64,000 nucleotides of DNA from Chiua virens (Eukaryota > Basidiomycota > Agaricomycetes > Boletales > Boletaceae): assembly GCA_019787685.1 (NCBI GenBank), contig JAHNUO010000023.1:372001-436000 (forward strand), written 5' to 3'. Positions 36,801-48,179 of this stretch are shown here, one piece after another. Both the position numbers and the translations under genes were made by a program. A model generated the notes under the pieces. The model was not told the origin of the DNA, ran no database searches, and was given only the letters and a program-made list of their open reading frames with translations. How positions within the stretch are numbered: position 1 is the stretch's first letter; every line of letters starts with the position of its first letter.

Positions 36801-38030
36801 CCATGGTCTCTATCTCCTTCGACAGCACGGCTTCGGTTCTCGTGGGATTGCCTTCCGTCCATGGATTAAGGGCGGCGTCACTCACGTGCATGAGTGGTAG
36901 CTGAGAACAGGAAATCAGAAATATTGATGTTGTAGAGCAGCGAGAACTTACGTCGACAGTAAAATGTGGTTGAGTGAACGTGTCGATGAGCTCATGAACT
37001 ACGATTTTTTGGTCCCTTGTCCCGCATATAAGGTGCTTCCCGTCGCGGGAGACAGTGAAGCATCGAATTACTGCAGAATGGACGATGGGATCACCAAGTT
37101 GCTTGTGCGTATAAGGGTCCCAAAACGAGACAGAAGAACCTGCAGAACATGCGATGAACCCCCCGTTATTCACGATGGAGATAGGGCTATCGGAGTTGTG
37201 GATGACCCAGTCTACGTGCGTGGATGTTGAGCTTTCTTGCGAGTGTTCGACGCAACTGATTTTTCCAGGAGATGCGACAAAGAGTTTACGGCCATCGCTA
37301 GACCAGGCGAGAGGCGTACTCAGGTTTCGTTCAATGGGGATAAAAATATGGAGTAGGTTGACCCCCGTGCGAGCATCGAAGACTCGAACGCCACCGTGAC
37401 GCTCAACTTGAACTGCAGCGGCTGCTACACGTTCTCCACCTGGAGAGAATTTGACCCCGACAACGAAGTTATCGTGCTGAATGGGACTGACCAGTTGCTC
37501 TCCGGACGTGATGCTGAAGATACGAACTGTTTTGTCGTCGGAGCCAGAGACAACCCTGGTCGAGTCGTTCGACACGTCGATGGCGGATACACACTGTTTT
37601 TTCGCGTTGTGCGCCTTTAATTCGTGCACTTGGTCGTGACTTTTCGCATCCCAGACTACCACCCTCCCAAATTCTCCTGTGACGATCCAAAGTCCATCGT
37701 TCGATACCGCCACGGCAAAGACAGAACCGCTGACTTTCATGGTTTTCACCACCTGGGCGTCGTCAATCCAAAGTACCCCTTCTTGGCTCCCGCACAAGAT
37801 GTGTTTTTCACCATCCGCAAAGGCAACTGAATAGATGGTATTGTCTCCGTTAAGTTCGATTTTCCTTGTATCATTCCAACCTTTACGATCAGTGGATATC
37901 GCAGTTTTACCTAGTGCGACGATCAATACACACCTGTGGTCACCCACATGGCGTTCGTGATCAAACTTGTGTTGAGTTTCTCATATATCCCAGTCGGTGT
38001 CCATGTGGGCCTATTAACGGCAGTAGCCAT
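33832..38030 (-). CDS. WD40-TPR-HET fusion protein
   Basis: Multi-exon gene of roughly 1,200 residues. The N-terminal two fifths are WD40-type repeats (VFAVAVSNDGLWIVTGEFGR, VVSGSDDKTVRIFSI, VVGVKFSPGGERVAAA, LICGTRDQKIVVHEL). Then come TPR-like helices (ALIRAHLKQWFGTIEDATK, AIAQYTTALSLDPSDPARL, AIAIDPLSPWGYESKRAAL) and the HET domain (YVTLSHVWDPDG, HTWAWSDTCCINKEGP, SLMLMYQWYQNSAATLVVLADV, RCWTLQELLAPKVI). HET domains drive incompatibility cell death in fungi; WD40/TPR parts are usual ligand-sensing or scaffolding modules. All junctions I could check keep phase, including a GC-AG intron after CTQ near 36355. The start ATG at 38030 needs a 57-bp intron with a GTTTGA donor; a later start is possible. 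Divergent from the gene at 38202, with 171 bp between, so a shared promoter is likely. Two decayed relatives lie at 14.7 and 24.4 kb. Confidence 0.8.
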
Positions 38031-38201
38031 ATCGTTACGCGCTTCTTTGAGGGCACATGATTCTTGGCTGTGCACTCAGCACAGGAAATGTCAAGGGCAG
38101 GTTGACCTGGCCGGGCCCGCCCGAGCCCATCGAAACTCGGTTCGACCACAGCTTTCTGTGTTGCTGTTTCCAACCTTCACCCTACATTGTCTCAGGTCGA
38201 A

Positions 38202-39948
38202 ATGAGAGAGTCTCTGCAGCGTCATGAGCCTCCGCAGAACGTATACGCCAGAAATCTCAGCTCACACCGTGGTTATCCTTTATGGATGCCCGAACTGAAG
38301 ACCCAACTTCCGCAGGAGTACCAGGAACATGGACTCAAGATTGGAGACGTCGGTTATGTCGTCCCTGAACGTGGTTGTTTCGAAGTCCTCTTCAACATAT
38401 GCCTCCCCCTCGATCATGACCTTCATCAAGACATGCAACTCCCCAGGAATTTCCAGCCGGTCACACTCAGGGAAGCTGATATCGCGACTTATCTTGGGGA
38501 GGAAGCAACCGGGAAAGTGATCAAGTCAACCTCTGTCACAACGATAGAAATCAGTCCTGAAGAGCAACCGTACGTATCCCAAAGTAACGACTTGACTTGA
38601 ACGACGAATGGAACTCATCGACAGTTGTTCTACGCTGCAGATCCGACTACAATTTTACTTTTTCATCCAGCGAGGGTGCATTGCTTGTCCTGCCACAAGG
38701 TGCTGACCAACATTCCCTCCAACGTGACCGGTTATTTGGGAGGTATGCGAGGCAGCATGCAGCTGAATGGTACAGATTTGTCGAAGAAGATCTCGAGCGA
38801 ACAATCTCCAACGATTCTCTATACCTGATTACTGGATTTTACAAAGCGCGCTCGTGGGCTTTAGTGGCATTCGGAGAGACTGAAGGCTCTGAAAACATAC
38901 CCGCCCAGTTCAAAGTCACGCAGCCGGAGGGAGCACCCATTGTTCGGGGCTACAGCTGGAGTACCACACGTCACTCGGAAAGCCGCGTCGGTCCTGAAAT
39001 CTACAACGGAAATGCCAACCAAGCAATTTTTATTAGTGGATTCAAAATTGCAGTCAGAGACGAACCGCTGGGCAGGAAACAGATTAGGATCAAGGCAGAC
39101 CACCCCTCTACGAAGCCGTGTTGCGAAGAATTTTCAGACACCATTGATTCGTCAGGACTCGATGAATCTGGAAGCAACAAGTCGAGCTCGCCAGTGCATT
39201 CTGGCCATGGGAGCTCGACGACCCATGTATCGATACGTCACATGCCACAAGTGTCACAAGTTCGTTGCCTTAAAGAAAGCATCCCTGTGCGGGAACTGAC
39301 AGATTGGCCAGCCCTTCCACCCAGCTGATGTCATTAACCGATATCTACTTCAGAAGGTTCCTGTCATGTTTCGAGCTGGGATAGTTAGGCTGAATGTCTT
39401 GTGCCTCTAGGAGCCCTCCGCGACCATCGCCATCACACATGATAACCAATGGGCTACACTCCTGAAAAGCGTGGGTCTTCACACTGTGTTGTTGCCCTTG
39501 AATGTTTCCAACGCATCTCCAGGCCAAAGGGGAGCTCGAGCCCCATGATCTCGCGGATGAGCGATTAGTCGTGCAAGCGTTGTCTGACAAGTATGTCGTC
39601 GCTTTAGTGAACGGTCAGTACTCTCGCATTCGAGTTAGCACCATGACAAATCTACATTTTGACCCAGGGGCTGTCTTCCTTCGCAGTGGGAAGGACACGA
39701 ACGACATCGAAAGCACATCCGATCTATGCCAAGCGAGTGACGCTATGTCCGCCCATGCTTCCCGCAGTAAAACACCCCCATTGAATGACGATATCGATTC
39801 GGATTCTTCAGACAAGAATATTCTTCAGAAAGCTTCAGTGCCCCCTTCTGATTTGGATATCTTAGGATCTTATCACTCCCTGCTACCGGCCTATGCTATA
39901 ACAGCATCTTCTACAGTGAGTGACCACACGGAATTTTTCAAATTCTAA
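38202..39948 (+). CDS. Conserved protein of unknown function, Agaricomycete-type
   Basis: Five exons (38202-38569, 38641-39259, 39303-39362, 39411-39470, 39523-39948) give 510 residues. I recall this type of protein from Agaricomycete genomes without an assigned function. Visible landmarks: YPLWMPEL and IGDVGYVVPERGCFEVLFN near the start; then FTFSSSEGALLVLP, WYRFVEEDLER and LYLITGFYKARSWALVAF. Further on come PFHPADVINRYLLQKVP and IAITHDNQWATLL, the last two encoded by 60-nt exons. The C-terminus is acidic and Ser-rich. The last four introns are phase 0. The final exon could instead splice at GTGAGT (39917) into sequence up to about 40320. The divergent neighbour is the WD40-TPR-HET gene; a decayed second copy lies at 28.0-29.4 kb. 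Confidence 0.65.
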
Positions 39949-40324
39949 TCTATTTATACGCTGACAAATATCATATGTAGAGTAAGACCGTGTCTCCAGA
40001 TTCCGTCATGAATACAGACTCGGTAGTGCGTCATCCTGCTAGATGCTTGGATACTGGCGGGAAATTCTCATATTTCTGTGTTTTTGTCTTCAGAGTGCAT
40101 ACGACAATATGCCTACATTTGTCTACTCACACCCGTGACGGGACTGGGTCAATTCTTCACATTCGGTATGTCTTAGGAACTTTTATGTATAAATATAGTG
40201 CATTTATATGTCCTGCATCTCACTGTCATTCAGTTTGTAGATTTTACTCGCGAATCAGACAGAACTTTCTAGACCTATGGTATGTTTCGGGATGGGTTTA
40301 TAGCATGATCGTATCCCGAGGTTA

Positions 40325-40945
40325 ATGGTCCAAATACAGAGCGCTCCTACTACTGTGATCAGTCCCAATCCACCAGTCGAAAATCTAACTGGAACATCAA
40401 CTGGTGGCAATCATGACTCCATTTCGTCCATGGTTGAATGCCGATGGATCCATAAAATACAGGTCTGCGGTTTTGCGCTTACAAAGGAAAACCTTAGACG
40501 CCATCTTGTGGATGATCATGGTATGAAAGCAATGAGTCGTAAGACCATTGTTCAATGCCGTTGGGAAGGTTGTAGCAAAAGAATGGGTCCGAAAAGTTTA
40601 CTGCGTCACATCCGTGAGACACATTTGGGTTATCGTAGGGCTCGGGAAAGGAAGACTCGGGACCTCGGAGAAGCTAGTGTCAAACCATCCGTTTTGGTAA
40701 CCTTGCCAGTACACGTGGAACCTGCCGATCACCCAAACATCTGGAGATATCCGTTTGGATACTATGGGTCCTTTGGATCATCTCATATGGCCAATCTTGA
40801 AGCTAGTGAGCAGTCAATGGTTGTAAGTGAGCTGCCAGTGTCTGTGTTTGCTGGCCAAAGTCAGGCTGCCAATGAGCCAGAGTGTGGCACCAAAGAAGAT
40901 GGCATATTATATGTATCTGCTGGTGATTCAGGAAGATGTCGTTAG
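40325..40945 (+). CDS. C2H2-type zinc-finger protein
   Basis: The frame runs to a TAG at 40943-40945 and encodes two finger-like units: VECRWIHKIQVC followed by LTKENLRRHLVDDHGM, and VQCRWEGCSKRM followed by PKSLLRHIRETHLGYRR. The second is a typical short Agaricomycete C2H2 finger with a basic tail (RRARERKTR). A nuclear, DNA-binding role is inferred. The ATG at 40325 is doubtful: AAATACAG right after it looks like a splice acceptor, and an upstream segment (GACCTATG/GTATGT at 40271-40280) looks like its donor. The true start may therefore lie further upstream, around 40000-40200. It lies just past the unknown gene at 38202 on the same strand and may be cotranscribed or fused with it. Confidence 0.5.
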   Translation: MVQIQSAPTTVISPNPPVENLTGTSTGGNHDSISSMVECRWIHKIQVCGFALTKENLRRHLVDDHGMKAMSRKTIVQCRWEGCSKRMGPKSLLRHIRETHLGYRRARERKTRDLGEASVKPSVLVTLPVHVEPADHPNIWRYPFGYYGSFGSSHMANLEASEQSMVVSELPVSVFAGQSQAANEPECGTKEDGILYVSAGDSGRCR

Positions 40946-41619
40946 TGATGTCATTCATCATTCATCATGCACCTTCATAGACTACAGTAGCCAGTGTCTT
41001 TTGGCTCCATCTATGTAGCAGCACCCAAAATCTACTCATTGACTGTTGGCTACTACATCAGTAAATTATCAAGTTACTTTACCAGCTTTGAGTTGAACTT
41101 TTTGTTACTATTAGAGACTTTGACCACACAGCCAAAAAGCCATTAAAAATAGATCTCAATCCTTTTAATTACCTTTTAGATATTCTTTTCAAGCTTTGGA
41201 CTGTCTTTTCAAGCACGAAAAAAGCCAGAAAGTTGGATTGAAATTATCCAGAATACTACTTAAAAGTAGTACCTAGTCTGAGATAAAACTGACAAAAAGT
41301 ACGGGCAAATAGAACAAAAATGGCAAAAATGTGATGGGAGTGACGACAAAAGAAATGACTCAGGTGGTGATATTAGGTGAGGGATACAATTGGTTGTTGG
41401 GGCAAGCATGTGTGCAAACCTATTCGTGGGATAAATGAATGTTGGACAATGTACCTGGGAAGAGACTGAGGGCAAGAGAGTGACTGAAACATGGGGTCAA
41501 AAAAAAAAAACAAATGAATGAAAACAAATAAAAAAAACCAGTCACAGTAGCAGGGTCAGAACCAGCATGGTGGAAAGCATTGATTGGAATCGGACGCCAC
41601 TGCTGTCATCATTGTCATT
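40946..41619. other. AT-rich intergenic, no gene seen
   Basis: Low-complexity AT-rich sequence with an A-run near 41500. No gene recognised. The transposon-rich part of the window starts here. Confidence 0.5.
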
Positions 41620-41640
41620 GTTGTTGCATCCTCAAGGTGG

Positions 41641-42306
41641 TGTTACAATAGTTCTGGGTAGGACCTAGTGTAGCTGCAAAAGCACTAAGTACCAAGTGGT
41701 TGCGATAATTCAAACAACCACCACTTGATACATGGTGCGCTGAAGAATTGAACAAGGGTTTCTGGTCAGTGGGATGCTACCAGAGAGACGAGTGAAAACT
41801 CAGGCGTTGCTGAGAGTTGTCCTTTTGGGAATCTATACCTGAGGGATGGTTGAGGATTGAGGGTTGACTATGATGAGTTTGAGTGTTCAAGTGAGGACTG
41901 GAGGAGTCCCAAGTTGAGTGGTCACAAGGAAGGTTCCAAGTGGAGCAGTGATACTCAGCTAGATTGCAGAGATCAAGACTAGAGTACAAGAGTAACACTG
42001 CGAGGTATTTATATGGTAGGAATTGTGCATGGACCAAGTGTCCAAAAGGGGTGGCCAAGAAGAGCGGAAGGAAGAAGGGCCAAAAGGAAGAATTGTACGA
42101 TGTGATGGCAGCGGACAATGACAAAGATGAAATGACAAATGTGAAGCCATCGGATGATGACGTGAAAGGAAAAGAGTAAGCATACGGGTAACGCCGATGC
42201 TGGTTACATAAAGGAAATGAAGTACGGATGAACGAACAAAGATATCTAGGTATCGAGTAAAGAGAAGTAGTACAAGTGAAATGAAGGAAAGAAAGAAATT
42301 GTAACA
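41641..42306 (-). repeat. Solo LTR, family A
   Basis: 666 bp, TGTTACAATAG..ATTGTAACA on the plus strand, flanked by the 5-bp target duplication GGTGG (41636-41640 and 42307-42311). Similar to the LTR at 45632-47262, for example AGCTGCAAAAGCACTAAG and CTCAGCTAGATTGC, in the same orientation. The strand follows the chromovirus remnant next to that copy. It arose by LTR-LTR recombination after insertion into the minisatellite. Confidence 0.85.
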
Positions 42307-42413
42307 GGTGGTGGCAACAGTGTGGATGAGGTGTTGACATTGTCACCATGTCCTCAAGGAGGTGGTGACAGTATGAGTGTTGTTGTTGTTGCTGTGTCCT
42401 TGGGGTGAGGCGT

Positions 42414-43121
42414 TGTAGGAGTTAGATACTCCCTACAGTTGAAGGATACATTTTCCTCACTCTTCATCATGTCATATCACCTCCTGTCTCATCTGCCATC
42501 GACTTCGTGCCAGCCCGGTTTCATTCCTAGCGTTTACAGATCATCCGAATCCAATCCGAGTCCAATCTGAGTCAACGCGATCCAATCCGGTTCCATCATA
42601 CATATTCCACTTCATCCGATTTGACTTGTTCTACTCAATTTGGCCTCATTAAGGTCATTACTATCCTAAAACCTTTTCTTTCTTTGTCATCTACAAGGTT
42701 TGACACTCCTTCTTAGCATACTCACCCTACGTTGATCCTGTACACTTACTTAGGGTCGGATTACCTTTAACAGTCCTGGGTTATGCCCAGGACTATAAAA
42801 CCATGTTTCTAACACAAAAAATATTGTCTTTCTGTGTTCAGGAGATCTCCTGTTTACTCTCCCATGTGTGAGTGAGCTGGATAGTTTTTTTCTTTTACCT
42901 CGTCCTATTGTTCCTCTGCGTCTCATCTACTCGAAACAATACTCTCATCGCCTCGACTCTACCCAGATACTTTTACATCGACCACTTTTCATTCCGGATC
43001 ATTCAGCAGCCTCTAGGACTCTTAGACAAACCTGAACCCTTCATTCCTCCAAATATAACCCCCCTTGGGACGAACCTATCGCCCTACCTTTCTTCATATC
43101 ACCTATTATTTGTTTTCTACA
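42414..43121 (+). repeat. Solo LTR, B-like family
   Basis: 708 bp from TGTAGGAGT to TTTTCTACA, flanked by GCGT (42410-42413 and 43122-43125). The start matches the B LTR at 50281, and both have a TATA-like ACTATAAAA after a short CCAGGACT/CCCGGG-type hairpin. The interior differs, so it is a relative rather than the same family. Confidence 0.75.
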
Positions 43122-43829
43122 GCGTTGTTGTTGTTGCCGTGTCCTCGAGGTGGTGGGAATGGCATGGGTGAGGTGTCACTGCCACTGTTGTCATTATTGC
43201 AACCTCAAGGTGGTGGCAACGGTGTGGATGAGGCGTCAATGTCATCGCCGTGTCCTCAAGGTGGTGGTGACAGTATGAGTATTGTCATTGTCGCTGCATC
43301 CTCAGGGTGAGGTGTTGTCATTGTCACCATGTCCTCAAGGTGGTGGCAACAGTGTGGGTGAGGTGTCATTGCTGCTGCCATTGCCACCGCCGTCATCATC
43401 ATTGCATCCTCAAGGTGGTGGCAACGGTGTGGGTGAGGCATCAACATCGTCGCCATGTTCTCAAGGTGGTGGTGACAGTGTGACTGGGTGTCGTTGTTGT
43501 CATCACATCCTTGAGGTGGTGGCGATGGTGTGAGTGAGGCATCATTGTCATTGTCATTGCCACATCCTTGAGCTGTTGTTGCCAAAGGAAAGGGGATAGT
43601 GTGGCCCAGTGTGGGGGCACGTCGCATGCCCCCCATTGTCATTGTTGCAGTGGAATGCATCCCATGCACATCTGTTGCTGTGATTGCCAAAGGAAAAGGG
43701 GGTTGGATGAGGAATGGGAGGGTAAGGGATGCAGTGCATGCAAATCAACAACATGTGACGACACGTGACGACTAACCTGCAAAAAAAATCACCAAGTCCA
43801 TCATAGTGTCATTGTCATTCATGTTGCCA

Positions 43830-44275
43830 CCACCGCTAGCTCACTCCACCCCTCACTTGCCCTTGCCCTTGCCACCCCTGCTCTCACCTTGCCATCTCAC
43901 CATCTTGCTATCTCCCTCAGACCTCAACCATCCTGTCATCTTGCAGCCTCCCTCAACCCTCACCTTCACCATCTCACCATCCCACCACCTCATCCCCACC
44001 CTCAGTGTCTCACCCTCACCCTTGCTGTCTCACCATCTTCCTCAGGCCTCAACCATCCTGCCATCTCGCTGCCTTCCTCACCCCTCACTTTCACCATCTC
44101 ACTGTCTCACCATCTTGCCATTACCCTCACCCTCACCATCTCACCCTCACCCTCGCCATCTCGCCGTCTCACCCTCACCCTCACCCTCACCATCTCGCCG
44201 CCTCAACCTCAACCTCACCTTTGCTGTCTCACTGTCTCACTCACCCCGTCACCACAGCCGAGGCTGTTTCCATCA
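43830..44275. repeat. Low-complexity CTCACC/CATCTC repeat
   Basis: Pyrimidine-biased short repeats of CTCACC, CATCTCGCC and CTCAACC type. Long frames in several phases (Ser/Pro/His/Leu-rich) are artefacts of this composition. Between 43600 and 43830, and from 44276 to 44944, I see no gene. Confidence 0.75.
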
Positions 44276-44944
44276 TCCACTCAAAAACTAGCATGAGTGA
44301 GCATCGGATTCCTTCCAAAAATATCAGCTGTAGTAAGATGTTCACTCTCACATTATCCCCCTCGAACTCTAGTACATACTTTTGTAATAGTTAGTATTTT
44401 CATGCTTATCATAAGGCTTTTCACATTATAACTTTGCTATGTGACAATACCGAAATCTGGTTTGGAGTGCTTTCATTGCTTTTACACTTTTTGTACTTTT
44501 GGTAATGTTTAGGTAATGGAAAAGTACATGAAAGCAAAAAAAGGAATATGTGAATTTACTGATGTAGTGGCCATCAGCAAATTAGCACATTGCTTATTTA
44601 AGCTTGACCGTCCTTTTTTCTCTTTTTTGCCCTGTTCCCAAATCCAAAAAGTACAATCTGTGTCATAAGTAGAATTAAATTTACTCACACAAGCAAGACA
44701 AGGAGCTCAAAAGTGCAAATTATAATAAGTCACATACAAGTCAAATTTATAAGTAAAATGGCAGTTCTAGGTTACTGAGATCATGAGGCCTCCTAGAACT
44801 TAGTCCGTGCATGAGCTAAGCAAAGTGGCATGTCTCTTCTTTCCTCCTGCCACTTCACACTAGCAGCAGCAGTCTGAGTCTTCAGCTGTAGCTCTTCTCT
44901 CTCACTTTCTTACATCTCTTGCATTTGTAACTATCCTATCTTTC

Positions 44945-45631
44945 ATGGCTAACCCAAATGCTCCCCTTCCACCGGACTTTGCTGCCCCTCAATTCAACCT
45001 TCAGAGATAGCTCCTCATTGATGCTGGCATCAACCCAGATACCATCATAGACATTCTTTCTCACCAATGGGATGCCTGCCAAGACAAGGAAAGAGCTGAG
45101 AGAGCATGCAGATGTGAAGAAGAGGAAGTCACACAAGCTGAGCAACTCAAGTGAGATGAACTAGATCACCAACAACATGCTAAGGAGGAGCAGCTGCTCC
45201 TCAAGGAGGAACAGAAAAAGAATAAAGCAAAATTCACCCCTATTCCAAACAGGCCAGTCAATGATTCCCCACCTGTCCTCCCTTCTCAGGTAGCTGTCAG
45301 AAAACTCAAGGATCACAAATTCTGCAAACTCTGGTATTTCACCAATGATGGCTTGGATGCATCCAACACCACTTTAGCCTATGCCAATGACAATAACACC
45401 CTCACACTAATTGTAGCAGGTGATGGTCGAGCCTTGTTCATCTCTGCCTCCTCAGCACATGACAAGTCTAGCGTCTCTCCCAACAAGCACCTCTCCTTGG
45501 AATAATTTGGCCAGGCCACTGTCCACATTATCCTGTTCTTCCACAGTGCTGGATGGGATCCAGCTTACATCAACATGCATATCTGGTTTTGGTCAGCCCT
45601 CGAAGACCATGACTTCTGTTTTTCTCACAAC
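44945..45631 (+). pseudogene. Transposon-associated ORF, degenerate
   Basis: From an ATG at 44945 the frame reads through with three in-frame stops (TAG 45008, TGA 45152, TAA 45503). It has a charged coiled-coil middle (ERAERACRCEEEEV..) followed by KLKDHKFCKLWYFTNDGLDA. I recall this second motif from repeat-associated, gag-like proteins in Agaricomycetes; the exact element class is uncertain. It ends where LTR A is inserted (45632), after ACAAC, the expected left target duplication of that element. Non-functional. Confidence 0.6.
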
Positions 45632-47262
45632 TGTTACGATAGCTCTGGGTAGGAACTAGTGTAGCTGCAAAAGCACTAAGAATCAAGTGGCTGCGATAAC
45701 TCGAACAACCACCACTTGATATGTGGCGCGCTGTAAGAGTTCAAGGAGGACTGCTGTTAGCGTGTTGTCAACAGTGGAGACAAGGTAGAACTCAGGTGTT
45801 GCTGAGAGCGTTGAAGTAATAAAGAACGGGCTGGTGTGACAGGAACAGGGTTAGTAGAACTGTCAGATAGAAAGAAAAGGGATGGGCGCGAGTATGACTC
45901 GTCCCAAGGGGTTCTGAGGTTGGAGACGAAGTGTCAAGGCGTTGACAGGAGCTTTGAAAGCAATCCGGATGCGTTTCCGGGTGAAACCGTACGAAGGTCG
46001 ACAAAACCGGCCAAAACACGGACAGTCGGATAGTTCGGCGACAAGGCAGAGACTCGAGCACAACGGTGATCGAGTACGAGTAAGGGCGGATAGAGAAGAT
46101 AGATAAACGGGCGAGGCGACTTAGAACGCGAGAGAAAACGGGGATCCCAAAAGATAAAATTTTTATTTATGAACACAAATTTTATAGTCTCAGGTATTCC
46201 CCGGGACTTTTACAGCGGATAAAGTATCGAATAAATAAGGGAAGCGTACGTATACGAAGCTGACTCTCATGGAGATCGACCCGTGAAAAGGAAAACAATG
46301 TTCTGTCAAGGTGGGATAAGGTTTGATCCGTGAATCAATGGACTACCTTTAAAACGTCGTACGACCCGACTATTCGTTCCTTATAACCAATCGGATACGT
46401 GTCGATAACACGGAACCGTCTAAAAAAAAAATCTAAGAAGGTATGAAATAAAATAGAAATTGGACAAAAGAGAGTTGATTAGTGTACGTCGTGCGATCCC
46501 GATCGAGCAACCCGATTCGGTCACCTCGCGCGAAAACGTGTAGGAACGAAGAACAAAACCTACGAATATGGGTTGGATCCACTCGGATGGACACGGGACC
46601 ACGACGGACGGGTAGGACAATCGATACGGGCAATCCGGGCATCCTGTAAACAAAGCGGGAAAACGGGTTTATCACCTCAAGAGGTCATTGACTCCTACAG
46701 CGTCCTGTTGGGAATCTATACCCGAAGGACCAAGGGTCTTTCTCTTGTAATTGAGGTGGAATCTAGGCGTTGGCCATAGATGTTGAGAGTTGAGTGTCAA
46801 GGAGTCTCGTGGGGGGTTCCCGAGAGGAGCAGGAATACTCAGCTAGATTGCGGAGATCAAGACTAGTGTACAAGAGTATTGCTGCGAGGTATTTATACTA
46901 CGAGAATCATGCATGGACCAAGTAACTAAAAGGGGAGGCCAGAAGAGCGGAAGGGCCAAAGGGCCAAAGGGCCAAAAGGGGAGTGCACAATATCCAAAAG
47001 GGGTGGCCAAGAAGAGCAGAAGAGCGAAAGGCCAAAAAGGGGGAATCATATGATATGAAGGCAACAGACAATGATGAAAGTGAAATAACTAAATGTGATG
47101 CCATCAGATGATGATGAGAATGGAAATGAGTAAGCAATTGGGTGATGCTGATGCTGGTTATGTAAAGGTGAAAGGAAATGAAGTACGGATGAACGTATGA
47201 GGATACCTAGGTATCAAGTGAAGTGAAGTAGTACAAGTGAAGGAAAGAAAGAAATCATAACA
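45632..47262 (-). repeat. LTR, family A, 3' LTR of a chromovirus remnant
   Basis: TGTTACGATAG..ATCATAACA, split by a nested solo LTR (45812-46699). Without the insert it is about 739 bp. Immediately to the right TTACCCCCAGAG is the complement of a polypurine tract, showing that the element runs on the minus strand and this is its 3' LTR. The matching 5' LTR is not in the window. Confidence 0.8.
45812..46699 (-). repeat. Solo LTR, family B, nested in LTR A
   Basis: 888 bp, reverse complement of the B LTR at 50281-51164 with only scattered differences. Flanked by GCGT on both sides (45808-45811 and 46700-46703). Removing it and one GCGT restores the LTR A reading seen at 41641 (GCTGAGAG..CCT.TTGGGAATCTATA). 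Confidence 0.88.
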
Positions 47263-47279
47263 TTACCCCCAGAGTACGA

Positions 47280-48179
47280 TCAAAGCACCATGCGAAGATC
47301 ATCTCTAGAAATTGAATGAATCCCTGATAGGGCTGCCAGTGATGTTGGCGTATCCCTCGTTGTCAATGGGGTCATCACATGGGGACACCGAGCGTCGATC
47401 AGGAGATGCAGAACGTTGGGGCGCAGAGTGGTGGGCTCGTTGAGGTGGGGGTACAGGGAGTACAGCGTGGCAGTTATGGCAGGATGACAAAGACGAGTTC
47501 GTTGACGAGGACAAGGTGGAGGGGACAGCGGGGTGAGGAGAGCGCTGGCTCCAGGTGGATCCTGCGGCAACAGGAAGAAGTCAGTTGGCCAGGGGGATGC
47601 GAGCGCATACCCAAGGGGTCGTCCAGGGCACCGGGATTGGATATGGCCGGGGGACCAAGTGAGGCAGATGGGACATTGGTACATGTCACATTCAATGTGG
47701 ATGTGTCCAAGTTTACGGCACTCAAAGCAGGCTTTGTGGTATTGGGGGTGATTGTCGGGGAGGGATACCTGACCAGTCCGAAAAAGATATTCAGCCTTGG
47801 CACGGTTGGAGGCAATCATTTCTTCCTCAGTGAATGGGGCCAAGGAGGTGGATGGTGTGGAGGGGGTAGACCGTGATGCGGGAGACGGCGTGACATGCAT
47901 GGATAGTTCCGCTTGATAGCAGCGGAGGTCTTCGAGGAACTCGCCCATTTGCATCTGGTGGAGGGCGTGCTTGAGGTAGGCGCGGGTGCGGTCATGGATC
48001 TGCCCGGTGACTGTGGAGAGGAGGTGGTTTTGACGATCCTGGCTGAGTAGGTCAGATTGGACGAAGGTGAGGTGCTTGCATTGGAGGTACGCCAGGTAGA
48101 GGGCGTTCAGGGGGGAGTTCAGATCAAGGTGGTGTTCGATGGGGAAAGCCATAGCAGGGTCTAGGATGAGTTCGTGCAT
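47280..48179 (-). CDS. Chromovirus accessory ORF with zinc knuckles
   Basis: 299 residues, overlapping the end of pol by 56 nt in another frame. It has an N-terminal helical part (LCAL-type leucines, DRTRAYLKHALHQMQ) and a Cys/His cluster, CFECRKLGHIHIEC then CPICLTWSPGHIQSRCP, resembling two CCHC-like knuckles. The tail is Pro-rich. It lies between the chromodomain and the polypurine tract/3' LTR, on the sense strand of the element. Similar knuckle ORFs accompany basidiomycete LTR elements; the role is unknown, possibly gag-like RNA binding. Confidence 0.5.
   Translation of the reverse strand: MHELILDPAMAFPIEHHLDLNSPLNALYLAYLQCKHLTFVQSDLLSQDRQNHLLSTVTGQIHDRTRAYLKHALHQMQMGEFLEDLRCYQAELSMHVTPSPASRSTPSTPSTSLAPFTEEEMIASNRAKAEYLFRTGQVSLPDNHPQYHKACFECRKLGHIHIECDMYQCPICLTWSPGHIQSRCPGRPLGYALASPWPTDFFLLPQDPPGASALLTPLSPPPCPRQRTRLCHPAITATLYSLYPHLNEPTTLRPNVLHLLIDARCPHVMTPLTTRDTPTSLAALSGIHSISRDDLRMVL

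Larger units (their letters stand above)
41620..43600. repeat. Minisatellite array interrupted by two solo LTRs
   Basis: Imperfect units of about 50-75 bp share a core like CCTCAAGGTGGTGGCAAC followed by GTGTGGGTGAGG. Core copies are visible at about 41631, 42350, 43143, 43199, 43253, 43337, 43408, 43457 and 43510. The two solo LTRs (41641-42306 and 42414-43121) are inserted in it; without them the array would be close to continuous. The frames inside it are repeat artefacts. Confidence 0.8.

Noticed and set aside
41620..43600. CRISPR-like array
   Set aside because: Units are variable minisatellite repeats in a eukaryotic genome, without unique spacers or cas genes.
43065..44394. Several frames of 80-160 residues rich in Gly/Ser or Ser/Pro/His
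   Set aside because: Produced by the minisatellite and the CTCACC-type repeat; open in several phases with no motif.
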